This document shows positions 25,539 to 33,782 of a stretch of 64,000 nucleotides of DNA, one piece after another. The DNA comes from Mucilaginibacter mallensis (GTDB lineage: Bacteria > Bacteroidota > Bacteroidia > Sphingobacteriales > Sphingobacteriaceae), in contig NZ_LT629740.1 in the NCBI RefSeq assembly GCF_900105165.1, positions 4,030,001-4,094,000 of the forward strand, in the 5' to 3' direction. The stretch's first letter is position 1. Each line of letters starts with the position of its first letter. A program made the position numbers and the translations under genes. The notes below the pieces were generated by a model. The model did not search any database and was not told the DNA's origin. It saw only the letters and a list, made by a program, of their open reading frames with translations.

Positions 25539-25925
25539 ATGAACAAACAAATCATAATTACAGCGTCTGTTTTTGGTATGCTGGCTGTTATAGCCGGCGC
25601 TTTTGGGGCGCACGGTTTAAAAGCTTATTTAGATGCTACGCAATTAGAAGTATGGCATACTGCAGTACAATACCAGTTTTATCATGTTTTTGCTTTGCTG
25701 TTTCTTTCAACATTTGCACACACCAAAAATAGGTTAATTAATGCCAGCTATTACCTTTTTACTTTAGGTATCGTCTTTTTTTCAGGGTCATTATACCTGC
25801 TGGCCTGCCGCGATCTGATCGGTTTAAGCTGGCTGTGGATAATGGGGCCTATAACCCCTATTGGCGGCTTGCTGTTTATTATTGGCTGGGCAACGCTGGC
25901 TATGGCCGCTTTTAAAAGTAAATGA
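25539..25925 (+). CDS. DUF423 membrane protein
   Basis: A 128-residue integral membrane protein of the DUF423 (YgdD/YwdK) family, with four predicted helices. Hallmarks: FGMLAVIAGAFGAHGLKAYL at the N-terminus, WHTAVQYQFYHVFALL, and PITPIGGLLFIIGWATLA at the C-terminus. I start at ATG 25539; an upstream TTG at 25512 would add 9 residues ahead of the conserved start. Its stop overlaps the priA start (ATGA), so the two are translationally coupled. Function unknown. Confidence 0.88.
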   Translation: MNKQIIITASVFGMLAVIAGAFGAHGLKAYLDATQLEVWHTAVQYQFYHVFALLFLSTFAHTKNRLINASYYLFTLGIVFFSGSLYLLACRDLIGLSWLWIMGPITPIGGLLFIIGWATLAMAAFKSK

Positions 25926-28423
25926 GCACATCCATGTTAGAATTTGCCCAAGCCGAACATACCGACAGGGAAACACTTTTTGTAGAGGTGATATTGCCTT
26001 TGGCGATAGCGAAAAACTACACCTATCGTGTCCCTTATGAACTCAATGACAGCGTTGCCATTGGTAAACGCGCCGTTGTGCAGTTTGGTAAAAGCAAGCT
26101 CTACACCGCTATAATAGCCGGCATTGGCAAACAGGCCCCCGAAAAATATGAGGCTAAATATTTAGTTGAAATTTTGGATGACAAGCCCGTAGTAACCCAT
26201 GAACAGCTACATTTTTGGTACTGGTTGGCCGATTATTATATGTGCAATGTTGGCGAAGTAATGAGCGCCGCACTACCATCGGCCTTAAAGTTGGCCAGTG
26301 AAACCAAGATCATGCTCAACAAGGATTTCCCTGTCGACCGTAGCACTTTGCACGATAAGGAGTTTTTGATTGTAGAGGCTTTGGATATCCAACCCGAACT
26401 AACCGTAAGCGACATCGTGAAACTGCTCGGTCAAAAACAGGTGATGCCGATATTGAAATTGCTGTTCGAAAAGAACGTTATCAATATATCAGAAGAAGTT
26501 AGCGAGCGGTATAAACCCCGCAAACGTACTTTTATTACGCTGAACCCTTTTTATAACGACCCGGATAACAGGCGGGAACTGTTTGGCATCCTTGAGAAAA
26601 AAGCACCAAAGCAGGCGGATGCAGTATTAGCTTATATTAAACTATCGCGGCAGCAAAAAACTATCTCAAAAAACGAGTTGATTGAAGAAAGTGGCGCGGG
26701 AGCAGCAAGCATTAAAACGCTAATTGAAAAAGAAGTCTTCATCCCGGAAGAGAAGAATGTAAGTCGCCTGTATTTTGAGGAAGAAGAAGCCATCAATAAC
26801 TTCGAGCTAAGCGAACAACAGCAGGAGGCCTTAAAAAGCGTCAGCGATCAGTTTGCTGAAAAGGATGTGGTATTGCTGCATGGCGTAACCTCATCGGGCA
26901 AAACACAAATCTATATCCGACTGATCGAGGAGATGATCCAAACCGGCAGGCAGGTACTTTATCTGCTCCCGGAAATAGCGCTTACCACGCATATTATTGA
27001 ACGGCTTCGTGTGTATTTCGGTGCTAATATTGGCGTGTACCACTCCCGCTTTAATGATAATGAACGTGTGGAAGTTTGGCAAAAGGTATTGAACAATGAA
27101 TACAAGGTGGTGCTGGGCGCTCGCTCATCGGTATTCCTGCCGTTTAATGATTTGGGCCTGATCATTGTTGATGAGGAGCACGAAACATCGTACAAACAAT
27201 TTGATCCTGCACCACGCTACAATGCACGTGATGCAGCTATTTTTTTAGCCAATATGCACGGAGGCAAAGTGCTGTTAGGATCGGCTACCCCATCGTTTGA
27301 AAGTTATTACAATGCCCGTACCCATAAATATGGCTTTACTGAACTAAGCGAACGCTTTGGCGGCGTTGAAATGCCCTTAGTAGAGATAGTAAGCATAGCC
27401 GAGGAAACCAAAAAGAAAACTATACAATCGCACTTTACCAGTGTGTTGATTGCAGATATACAGCAGGCTTTAGCCAATAAAGAGCAGGTGATCCTGTTTC
27501 AGAACCGCCGTGGTTATGCCCCGGTTTTGATGTGCAAAATGTGTGCCTACACGCCAAAATGCATTAATTGCGACGTAAGTCTAACTTTTCACAAAAGCAG
27601 TGGTAAACTACACTGCCATTATTGCGGTTACAAGGAGGATTCACCTACTATATGCCCGGCTTGTGGATCAACTCACCTGGAATATAAAGGCTTTGGCACC
27701 GAAAAGGTGGAGGACGAACTGAGCCTGATCCTCCCCGATGCCCGCATCGCCCGCATGGATTTGGATACCACCCGCTCGCGTAACTCTTTACAAACTATCC
27801 TGAACAACCTGGAAGAAAAGAAGATCGATATTCTTGTTGGCACACAAATGGTTGCCAAAGGCCTGGACTTTGCTGATGTTACCGTTATAGGTATCATTAA
27901 TGCTGATAGTCTGCTCAAATTCCCGGATTACCGGGCCAATGAGCGCAGTTTCCAGATGCTGGCACAAGTAAGCGGCAGGGCTGGGCGCAGAGGCAAGCAG
28001 GGCAAGGTAGTTATCCAAACCTATGATCCCGGTCATCGGGTGATAAAACAAGTGATTGAGAACGATTATAAGGATCTGTATTTTACAGAGATGACGGAAC
28101 GTAAAAGCTTTAAATACCCTCCGTTCTATCGTCTTATTAATTTAGATATAAAACATAAAGACCCGGAGGTATTATACCACCAGGCTATTTATCTCGCAAA
28201 AGAGCTGCGCAAGCATTTTGGTGATGAACGGGTAATTGGCCCGCAAGCGCCATTGGTTAGCCGGATCCGTAATTTTTACATCCAATCCATCCTGCTAAAA
28301 TTTGAAAAGGATGCCATATCCATTAATAAAGCAAAAACTGTTATCAGGGATACGATAACACAGTTTCAAACCACTAAATTGAGCAAGGGCAGCATAGTTC
28401 AGCCTGATGTTGACCCTTATTAA
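25922..28423 (+). CDS. priA: Primosomal protein N' (replication restart helicase)
   Basis: PriA recognises stalled forks and reloads the replisome. The 833-residue protein has an N-terminal DNA-binding domain (about 15-120), a helicase core with Walker A HGVTSSGKT (about 320-328) and the DEEH box in IIVDEEHETSYKQ, and a zinc-binding insert with eight cysteines (CKMCAYTPKCINC, then CHYCGYKEDSPTICPAC). Helicase motifs V and VI are seen as GTQMVAKGLDF and QVSGRAGRRGKQG. All catalytic residues appear intact. It overlaps the DUF423 gene and is followed after 9 bp by an OsmC-like gene, so the three may form one operon. Confidence 0.96.
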   Translation: MSTSMLEFAQAEHTDRETLFVEVILPLAIAKNYTYRVPYELNDSVAIGKRAVVQFGKSKLYTAIIAGIGKQAPEKYEAKYLVEILDDKPVVTHEQLHFWYWLADYYMCNVGEVMSAALPSALKLASETKIMLNKDFPVDRSTLHDKEFLIVEALDIQPELTVSDIVKLLGQKQVMPILKLLFEKNVINISEEVSERYKPRKRTFITLNPFYNDPDNRRELFGILEKKAPKQADAVLAYIKLSRQQKTISKNELIEESGAGAASIKTLIEKEVFIPEEKNVSRLYFEEEEAINNFELSEQQQEALKSVSDQFAEKDVVLLHGVTSSGKTQIYIRLIEEMIQTGRQVLYLLPEIALTTHIIERLRVYFGANIGVYHSRFNDNERVEVWQKVLNNEYKVVLGARSSVFLPFNDLGLIIVDEEHETSYKQFDPAPRYNARDAAIFLANMHGGKVLLGSATPSFESYYNARTHKYGFTELSERFGGVEMPLVEIVSIAEETKKKTIQSHFTSVLIADIQQALANKEQVILFQNRRGYAPVLMCKMCAYTPKCINCDVSLTFHKSSGKLHCHYCGYKEDSPTICPACGSTHLEYKGFGTEKVEDELSLILPDARIARMDLDTTRSRNSLQTILNNLEEKKIDILVGTQMVAKGLDFADVTVIGIINADSLLKFPDYRANERSFQMLAQVSGRAGRRGKQGKVVIQTYDPGHRVIKQVIENDYKDLYFTEMTERKSFKYPPFYRLINLDIKHKDPEVLYHQAIYLAKELRKHFGDERVIGPQAPLVSRIRNFYIQSILLKFEKDAISINKAKTVIRDTITQFQTTKLSKGSIVQPDVDPY

Positions 28424-28432
28424 TATATTAGC

Positions 28433-28906
28433 ATGAAAACTCATCAATATAAAACAAACCTTACGTGGACCGGCAACCTGGGCAAAGGAACAAGCGCTTA
28501 CCGTGATTACAGCCGAAATCATGAACTCAATACCGGAAGCAAGCCATTGGTTCCCGCTTCGTCTGATCCTGCCTTTCGCGGCGATGGCACCAGGTATAAT
28601 CCCGAAGAATTACTGGTCATGTCGATCTCATCATGCCATATGCTATGGTACCTTCACTTATGTTCAGAAGCAGGCGTTATTGTAGTTGATTATACCGATG
28701 CGGCAACAGGCACCATGACAGAAACCGCCAATGGTGGTGGCCATTTTACTGAGGTTACGTTACATCCACTTGTTATTGTAAATGATGCTGCTATGGTTGA
28801 CAAGGCAAATGAACTGCATCATAAAGCCAACGAATTATGTTTTATAGCCAACTCGTGCAACTTCCCTATACTACATAAACCTGTTTGCGAAGTACTAAGT
28901 AAGTAA
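28433..28906 (+). CDS. OsmC-family peroxiredoxin-like protein
   Basis: A 157-residue OsmC/Ohr-type thiol peroxidase. The two redox cysteines expected for the family are visible in SISSCHMLWYLHLC and IANSCNFPI, together with PEELLVMSISSCHM and the LTWTGNLGKGTSAYRDYSR N-terminus. Such proteins reduce organic hydroperoxides in the cytoplasm. It starts 9 bp after priA. The sequence favours the OsmC-like branch (sometimes annotated YhfA/'OsmC family') over true Ohr. Confidence 0.88.
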   Translation: MKTHQYKTNLTWTGNLGKGTSAYRDYSRNHELNTGSKPLVPASSDPAFRGDGTRYNPEELLVMSISSCHMLWYLHLCSEAGVIVVDYTDAATGTMTETANGGGHFTEVTLHPLVIVNDAAMVDKANELHHKANELCFIANSCNFPILHKPVCEVLSK

Positions 28907-28918
28907 ACATAGCTTCAC

Positions 28919-28968
28919 TAGTCTCAAGTCAAAAGCCGAAAACGACGAAATACGGCTTTAGACTTGCG
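28919..28968. repeat. Hairpin after the OsmC-like gene
   Basis: AGTCTCAAGTCAAAAGCCG pairs imperfectly with CGGCTTTAGACTTGCGACT around an AAAACGACGAAATA loop. It ends the priA-osmC region and may act as a transcript end; TTGACTTGATACT words follow. Confidence 0.6.
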
Positions 28969-28990
28969 ACTAACAACTATTGACTTGATA

Positions 28991-29338
28991 CTAACGCGTT
29001 TCTACCGCATCCAGTTCAATTTCTGTAAAGCCTGGATCCTTTGCTGCAGGGAGCTGACCACAATAAAACCTGGTTGCCAGTTTGTGATAAGCAATATGTA
29101 CTTTTAAATTGTTTATCATGTATTTAGCCGGAAGATCAGGAACACTGAAAGTACTGTCGGGCGAATCTGTTTGTATAAGCCAGCCGCAGCCATCTGCTGC
29201 CGACGAGCCTGTGTTTATAATAGTTGCATCAGCATTTATAATATTAGTTGAGTGATCGCTTTTTTTGCAGGATAAAATTGCGCAAACAGATAATGTCGAA
29301 ATGCTTAAAATTGACTTGTAGAATAGGTTTAGTTTCAT
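28991..29338 (-). CDS. Small hypothetical lipoprotein
   Basis: A 115-residue exported protein. The N-terminus (MKLNLFYKSILSISTLSVCA then ILSC) is a lipoprotein signal with a lipobox at LSC-K, giving a predicted lipid-anchored cysteine near residue 24. The mature part contains DGCGWLIQTDS and ARFYCGQLPAAKDPGFTEIE; the two further cysteines could pair. The start at 29338 was preferred to a frame extension of 18 codons into repeat DNA. Family not recognised; proteins with the 'DGCGWLI...' pattern occur as small lipoproteins in Sphingobacteriaceae. Confidence 0.72.
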   Translation of the reverse strand: MKLNLFYKSILSISTLSVCAILSCKKSDHSTNIINADATIINTGSSAADGCGWLIQTDSPDSTFSVPDLPAKYMINNLKVHIAYHKLATRFYCGQLPAAKDPGFTEIELDAVETR

Positions 29339-29701
29339 TCGGTTATAATATATATTAGATGGTACGGGGCAAGTAGCTGCTACGCTACACATAGTCTGAT
29401 TTATCCTGCAAACATCTTTGGCTAAAGCCCTAATTCAAATATTTTTATCCGTTGGCTAAAGCCAACGGCAATGAATATAATGCAGGCTAAATCTTGTAGC
29501 AGCTATCATCTCATTCATTGCCGTCCCATTTATGGGACGGATAATATTAGAATAAAAGTGGCTTTAGCCAAAATATTAAACAAGCAAGTCAATATGTATA
29601 AATCCGCTTATAATTTTAACCTGCTTACTTACATCACCTTAAATTTACCTATGTGATTAGCATTACCTAAATCCTAAAAATGATAGTAAATTAGCCATGC
29701 A
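29339..29701. other. Intergenic region with nested palindromes
   Basis: 363 bp without a convincing gene. A composite element spans 29417-29572, and a fragment of the ATGTGATTAGCA repeat lies at about 29645-29685. Open frames here are short and fall inside the repeat. Confidence 0.7.
29417..29572. repeat. Composite GGCTTTAGCC palindrome element
   Basis: The ends are inverted (TTTGGCTAAAGCC at 29417 and GGCTTTAGCCAAA at 29560). Inside are two perfect hairpins, CCGTTGGCTAAAGCCAACGG (29449-29468) and CCGTCCCATTTATGGGACGG (29521-29540). Such nesting looks like a mobile or duplicated non-coding unit. Confidence 0.75.
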
Positions 29702-30358
29702 ATGGCATACAAATTCACCGATAACTATAAGGAACAGGGCGCACGTAAGAAACTGGTTGAGGTATTAAGAAAAAAAGGAATTGCAGATGAAAAAGTACTG
29801 GAAGCCATAGGCCAGGTAAAACGCCATTTCTTTTTTGATGAAACTTTCTGGAACCAGGCTTACAAGGATATCGCTTTCCCCATAGGTGCCGGGCAGACTA
29901 TATCACAACCTTACACCGTAGCCTATCAAACCGAGTTATTGCACATCCAAAAAGGCGACAAAGTACTGGAGATCGGTACCGGCTGCGGTTATCAAACCTG
30001 TATCTTATTAAAACTTGGCGCAGTAGTTTATACCATTGAGCGACAGGAACAACTCTATGAACGCACTTCATACGTTTTACCAAACATCGGCTACAAGCCC
30101 AATTTCTTTTTAGGCGATGGCTCAAAAGGCATCCCCGAACATGCACCCTACAACAAAATAATAGTAACCGCGGGGGCACCCGTTATACCCGAAACACTAC
30201 TGCAGCAATTAGCCATCGGCGGTATCCTGGTCATCCCGGTAGGTGATGAAAAATCACAAAAAATGGTAACCGTATTAAAGGTTGGTGAGTATGATTATGA
30301 GGAAATAGTATTGGATACTTTTAGATTTGTGCCGTTGGTGGGTGATAAGGCGTGGTAA
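29702..30358 (+). CDS. pcm: Protein-L-isoaspartate O-methyltransferase
   Basis: Methylates L-isoaspartyl residues to start repair of aged proteins. The 218-residue protein has the PCMT signature AFPIGAGQTISQPYTVAYQT (about 58-77), SAM-binding motif I VLEIGTGCGYQTCIL (about 91-105) and the post-motif FLGDGSKGIPEHAPYNKIIV. Length and order are normal for the family. The gene is flanked by repeats on both sides and its stop runs directly into the G/C-rich palindrome shared with smpB's end. Confidence 0.95.
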   Translation: MAYKFTDNYKEQGARKKLVEVLRKKGIADEKVLEAIGQVKRHFFFDETFWNQAYKDIAFPIGAGQTISQPYTVAYQTELLHIQKGDKVLEIGTGCGYQTCILLKLGAVVYTIERQEQLYERTSYVLPNIGYKPNFFLGDGSKGIPEHAPYNKIIVTAGAPVIPETLLQQLAIGGILVIPVGDEKSQKMVTVLKVGEYDYEEIVLDTFRFVPLVGDKAW

Positions 30359-30446
30359 CCCCCCAGCCCCCTGAAGGGGGAGTTTTTGATAAGCGTATTC
30401 TTCGCCTTGCACTTTTGCTCCCCTTTAGGGGGTCGGGGGGCTGAGC
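30359..30446. repeat. CCCCTTTAGGGGG-type palindrome between pcm and smpB
   Basis: Arms CCCCCCAGCCCCCTGAAGGG then GGAG and CTCCCCTTTAGGGGG then TCGGGGGGCTGA flank a T/A-rich middle. It abuts both stop codons of two convergent genes. Close relatives fill 34251-34329 and 39249-39375, and a fragment lies at 31106-31125. Confidence 0.85.
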
Positions 30447-30899
30447 TTACCTTTTCATCGCCCTATCCATCTCCACTTTAGTATCACGTTCTTTCAAAGT
30501 CTCGCGCTTATCAAAAGTTTTCTTACCCTGTGCCAGGCCTATTTCCAGCTTAGCAAAACCACGCTCGCTGATGAACAAAGCAAGCGGCACAATGGTCAGG
30601 CCTTTTTCCTCGCCGCGGGTTAGGAGTTTTTTAAGTTCTTTTTTATTGAGTAATAACACACGATCACGCTTGGCCTCGTGGTTGTAGAATGAGCCGTAGG
30701 AATACTCTGATATATGCAGATTTCTTACATACAACTGCTCATTTATAAAGGTGCAAAAAGCATCATTAATGTTTGCCTTACCCTCACGGATGGATTTTAT
30801 CTCGGTCCCCAACAGTTTTATACCAGCTACATATTTATCCAGTATGTGGTACTCAAAATAGGCCTTCTTATTCTTTATATATATCTTTTCCTCAATCAT
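30447..30899 (-). CDS. smpB: SsrA-binding protein SmpB
   Basis: Binds tmRNA and guides it to stalled ribosomes in trans-translation. The 150-residue protein has the OB-fold core with IKNKKAYFEYHILDKYVAGI, GTEIKSIREGKANINDAFC, NHEAKRDRVLLLNKKEL and the basic C-terminal tail KGKKTFDKRETLKERD (with the usual GKK.yDKR pattern). No tmRNA gene is visible in the window. Confidence 0.96.
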   Translation of the reverse strand: MIEEKIYIKNKKAYFEYHILDKYVAGIKLLGTEIKSIREGKANINDAFCTFINEQLYVRNLHISEYSYGSFYNHEAKRDRVLLLNKKELKKLLTRGEEKGLTIVPLALFISERGFAKLEIGLAQGKKTFDKRETLKERDTKVEMDRAMKR

Positions 30900-30929
30900 T
30901 ACACTGCAAATATGCGAATAATTTTGTTT

Positions 30930-31105
30930 GTCCTGTTCTCCCCACCCCCTTTGCGCGCAGCGGAGAGAGGGTCGACCAGCGTAGCGTAGTCGGGGTGAGT
31001 CAACACCGCCAGTGCATTTACGCCTTATCGCCCGTATAGTTAACTCACCCGGTCTTTGCTTCGCTCGACCACCCTCTCTATCGCAAGCGATAAAGAGGGT
31101 AAAAT
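30930..31105. repeat. GAGAGGGT-type intergenic repeat
   Basis: Holds GCGGAGAGAGGGTCGACCAG, TAGCGTAGTCGGGGTGAGTC and, further on, CTCACCCGGTCTTTGCTTCG and CGACCACCCTCTCTATCGC, so the two halves are mutual inverted copies. The same word set occurs at 6925-7000 and 7285-7355. The mntH stop lies immediately beyond. Confidence 0.7.
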
Positions 31106-31119
31106 CAGAAACTCCCCCT

Positions 31120-33009
31120 TTAGGAGGCTGGCGGCCTCTTCACCACTAACACCGGCACATTCACCATATGCCTCACCCTATTCACCGTTGTGCCAAATAT
31201 CAGATCCTTAATCACTTTATGCCCATGTGAGCCCATCACTATAAAATCAATATGGTCATTATTCACTATTTTGGCTATAGACGCTGCCGGAGCACCATAT
31301 CCAATTTTAGGCGAGGCTTTGTAACCCAACTTCTTTAACGCATCTACATACTTATCTAAATTATCCAAATCACTTTGCGTTTCCTGATCCATCACTTCAT
31401 CACCATAATACCTGGCACCTGCCGTTTCAACAACGTGTATCAGCGTGTAATCGGCATGCTTACCTCCCTGCATTATAGCATGCCTTATGGATTCCGTATC
31501 ATTCTGTGAAAAATCAATAGTTACGGCTATATGGTGATATTTAATAACATCAAGCTCATCAATAACCGTAGCCAGCCCATGCGGTACATATTTAGGCTGA
31601 TATTTATGTTTAAAAAATATTGGGCGAAAAAACACATATATCAACAGCAAAGCAATACCTATAACTACGGGAAACACCGCTATATATATCCAAAGCGCTG
31701 CCGTAGGCGATGCTTTTTCCCAATCGCCTAACTGCTGATAAACCAATTGCGCGTTTAGTCCCACTATTATAATTGCACAACCCCAGGCTAATATTTTCAC
31801 CACCGGGCCAATAGCAAAGTTACCCATCTTTTTACGGTCGGACACAAAATGTATCAACGGTATAACCGCGAAACCCAGTTGCAGGCTCAACACCACCTGA
31901 CTTAAAATAATCAGGCTACCCAAGCCTGTTTCGCCGAAGTAAAGTATAGTAAAAACCGCGGGCACAATAGCTAGTACACGTGTCAGCAATCGCCTTAGCC
32001 ATGGCTCAATACGCAGGTTAATATGGCCTTCCATTATAATTTGCCCGGCAAGCGTTCCTGTTATAGTTGAACTTTGGCCCGATGCAATCAATGCAATTGC
32101 AAACAATACCGGTGCTAACGAACCAAATATGTGCTCCAATAATTTATAAGCATCCTGTATCTCGGCAACCTGAAAATATCCGTTTGTAAAAAACGCGCTG
32201 GCCGCTAATATAAGTATGGCGGCATTTACAACGAAAGCAACATTCAGGGCAATTAGCGTATCCCATATATTAAACTTAATGGCTGATTTTATTCCCGCAT
32301 CAGTACGGGTTATTTTACGGGTTTGTACCAGCGATGAATGCAAATACAAGTTATGTGGCATCACCGTAGCGCCAATTATACCGATAGCCAGGTATAATGA
32401 GCTCCCGGTTAAGCTGGTTGGTATAAAGCCCTTGGCTACCTCCACAAAATCGGGCTTTACAATAAACATCTCCACCAAAAAAGATAAGCCGATAACAAAT
32501 ATCATTGATACAATAAAGGCTTCCAGCTTGCGCATGCCTTTGTTCATTAAAAACAGCATCAGCACCGTATCAGTTATGGTAAGCGATACGCCCCATATCA
32601 GCGGTAAATGAAATAACAGGTTCAAGCCTATCGCCATACCAATAATCTCCGCCAGGTCACAGGCCACTATGGCTATCTGTGCTAGTATATAAAGGCAAAA
32701 GTTAACAAAGCGGTTATAGCTGTATTTTGATGCCTGCGCCAGGTCGAGCCCTCGCACTATGCCCAGCCTCGCGCTTAATGATTGCAGCAACAGGGCAATT
32801 AAATTCGATGCAAACAGCACACATATCAGCTTATAGCCAAACGCGCTGCCTCCTGCTATGTCGGTTGCCCAGTTGCCCGGGTCCATATAACCAACGCTCA
32901 CTAAGTACGCAGGACCAATAAAGGCCATGAATTTACGCCAACCGGTTTTATTCTCGGTAATTACTGAGCTGTGCACACTGCCCAATGATTCGTTATGCTG
33001 ATCGGTCAT
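31120..33009 (-). CDS. mntH: NRAMP divalent metal transporter fused to a universal stress protein domain
   Basis: A 629-residue fusion. Residues about 20-470 are an 11- or 12-helix NRAMP proton-coupled Mn/Fe importer with the metal-binding DPGNW (43-47) in helix 1 and MPHNLYLHSS (217-226) in helix 6. After two further hydrophobic segments (about 425-475), residues about 490-629 are a cytoplasmic UspA domain starting HHIAVTIDFSQNDTESIRHA, with the ATP-binding signature GSHGHKVIKDLIFGTT fitting G-x2-G-x9-G-T. The gene overlaps mntR by four bases (ATGA), so both are controlled from the mntR promoter. Mn as the likely substrate follows from the MntR-type regulator. ATP or stress control of uptake by the Usp domain is inference. 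Confidence 0.92.
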   Translation of the reverse strand: MTDQHNESLGSVHSSVITENKTGWRKFMAFIGPAYLVSVGYMDPGNWATDIAGGSAFGYKLICVLFASNLIALLLQSLSARLGIVRGLDLAQASKYSYNRFVNFCLYILAQIAIVACDLAEIIGMAIGLNLLFHLPLIWGVSLTITDTVLMLFLMNKGMRKLEAFIVSMIFVIGLSFLVEMFIVKPDFVEVAKGFIPTSLTGSSLYLAIGIIGATVMPHNLYLHSSLVQTRKITRTDAGIKSAIKFNIWDTLIALNVAFVVNAAILILAASAFFTNGYFQVAEIQDAYKLLEHIFGSLAPVLFAIALIASGQSSTITGTLAGQIIMEGHINLRIEPWLRRLLTRVLAIVPAVFTILYFGETGLGSLIILSQVVLSLQLGFAVIPLIHFVSDRKKMGNFAIGPVVKILAWGCAIIIVGLNAQLVYQQLGDWEKASPTAALWIYIAVFPVVIGIALLLIYVFFRPIFFKHKYQPKYVPHGLATVIDELDVIKYHHIAVTIDFSQNDTESIRHAIMQGGKHADYTLIHVVETAGARYYGDEVMDQETQSDLDNLDKYVDALKKLGYKASPKIGYGAPAASIAKIVNNDHIDFIVMGSHGHKVIKDLIFGTTVNRVRHMVNVPVLVVKRPPAS

Positions 33010-33656
33010 AAGGTAATTAGTAAATTATTGGCAACCTCGCGGCTGATGTGTATTTCCGAATCCTCTATCTCCAAAACCATTGAATGGTCGTAAGTATTAA
33101 TTTCTGTCACGGTTATTTTCTTTCCTATAGTTAATTGTTGTTTTTCAAGATATTGCAGAAAGCCGGGCGAATGATCCCGCACTCCCGAAATTACACCTGT
33201 AGCATTAACACCAATGGTTGATACAGGCTGCAGGTCATGCTTTTTAAATTGTCCGTTGCTGTCTGGTATCGGGTCGCCATGCGGGTCGTATTTTGGGTAG
33301 CCCATAAATTTATCCAGCCTGTCAACCAGCTCCATTGATGATATGTGCTCCATCTCCTCGGCCATTTCATGCACCTCGTCCCATTTAAAATCCAGCTTCT
33401 CCACCAAAAAATATTCCCACAAACGATGTTTTCTGATGATATGAACAGCAATTTTTTCACCTGCCGGAGTAAGGCTTACCCCCTGGTAACGGGTATAGTT
33501 AATGAGCTCTTTATCCGCCAGCTTTTTAAGCATATCCGTTACCGAAGCGGCACGGGTATTTATTGAAGCTGAAATCTGGTTAGTGCTCACATTTTCACTG
33601 TTCAGCGACAAGTGATAAATGCATTTTAAATAATTTTCTTCGGCTAACGTGCTCAT
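33006..33656 (-). CDS. mntR: DtxR/MntR-family metal-dependent regulator
   Basis: A 216-residue metal-sensing repressor. The N-terminal winged helix (AEENYLKCIYHLS, SINTRAASVTDMLKKLADKE, YQGVSLTPAGEKIAVHIIRK) is followed by the dimerisation/metal domain (HRLWEYFLVEKL, EVHEMAEEMEHISS, LDKFMGYPKYDPHGDPIP) and a C-terminal FeoA/SH3-like domain (about 140-216). The expected metal ligands (E, H and D/C positions in EEMEH and DPHGDPIP) are present. It overlaps mntH, its evident target, and a 22-bp palindrome lies at its own promoter. The long C-terminal domain is closer to DtxR/IdeR architecture than to the short B. subtilis MntR. Confidence 0.92.
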   Translation of the reverse strand: MSTLAEENYLKCIYHLSLNSENVSTNQISASINTRAASVTDMLKKLADKELINYTRYQGVSLTPAGEKIAVHIIRKHRLWEYFLVEKLDFKWDEVHEMAEEMEHISSMELVDRLDKFMGYPKYDPHGDPIPDSNGQFKKHDLQPVSTIGVNATGVISGVRDHSPGFLQYLEKQQLTIGKKITVTEINTYDHSMVLEIEDSEIHISREVANNLLITL

Positions 33657-33661
33657 TTAAG

Positions 33662-33669
33662 CAAATCTA
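33662..33669 (-). promoter_or_regulatory. Putative -7 box for mntR-mntH
   Basis: On the minus strand TAGATTTG is a perfect TAnnTTTG, ending 5 bp before the mntR ATG. The transcript would be leaderless or nearly so. The palindrome at 33675-33696 sits immediately upstream of this box. Confidence 0.65.
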
Positions 33670-33674
33670 ATTAT

Positions 33675-33696
33675 AAATTTAGACAAGTCTAAATTT
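33675..33696. promoter_or_regulatory. Palindromic MntR operator candidate
   Basis: A perfect inverted repeat, AAATTTAGAC-AA-GTCTAAATTT, with 10-bp arms. The core TTTAGAC/GTCTAAA resembles operators of DtxR/MntR-family regulators (TTTAG...CTAAA). It occupies the space just upstream of the -7 box of mntR-mntH, ideally placed for autorepression. It is also about 90 bp from the divergent lrp-type gene. Confidence 0.8.
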
Positions 33697-33766
33697 TATG
33701 ACAAAAAAATTTATTTCTGTTAAAAGTAATTTTCAAAAAATTTTATTCTGTGAACTAACTTAAATC

Positions 33767-33774
33767 TATATTTG
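33767..33774 (+). promoter_or_regulatory. Putative -7 box for the Lrp-type gene
   Basis: TATATTTG fits TAnnTTTG and ends 8 bp before the ATG at 33783, again implying an extremely short leader. Confidence 0.55.
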
Positions 33775-33782
33775 CATCCATT

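Noticed and set aside
29471..29656. 61-residue frame on the plus strand
   Set aside because: It overlaps the nested palindrome element and has no recognisable features.
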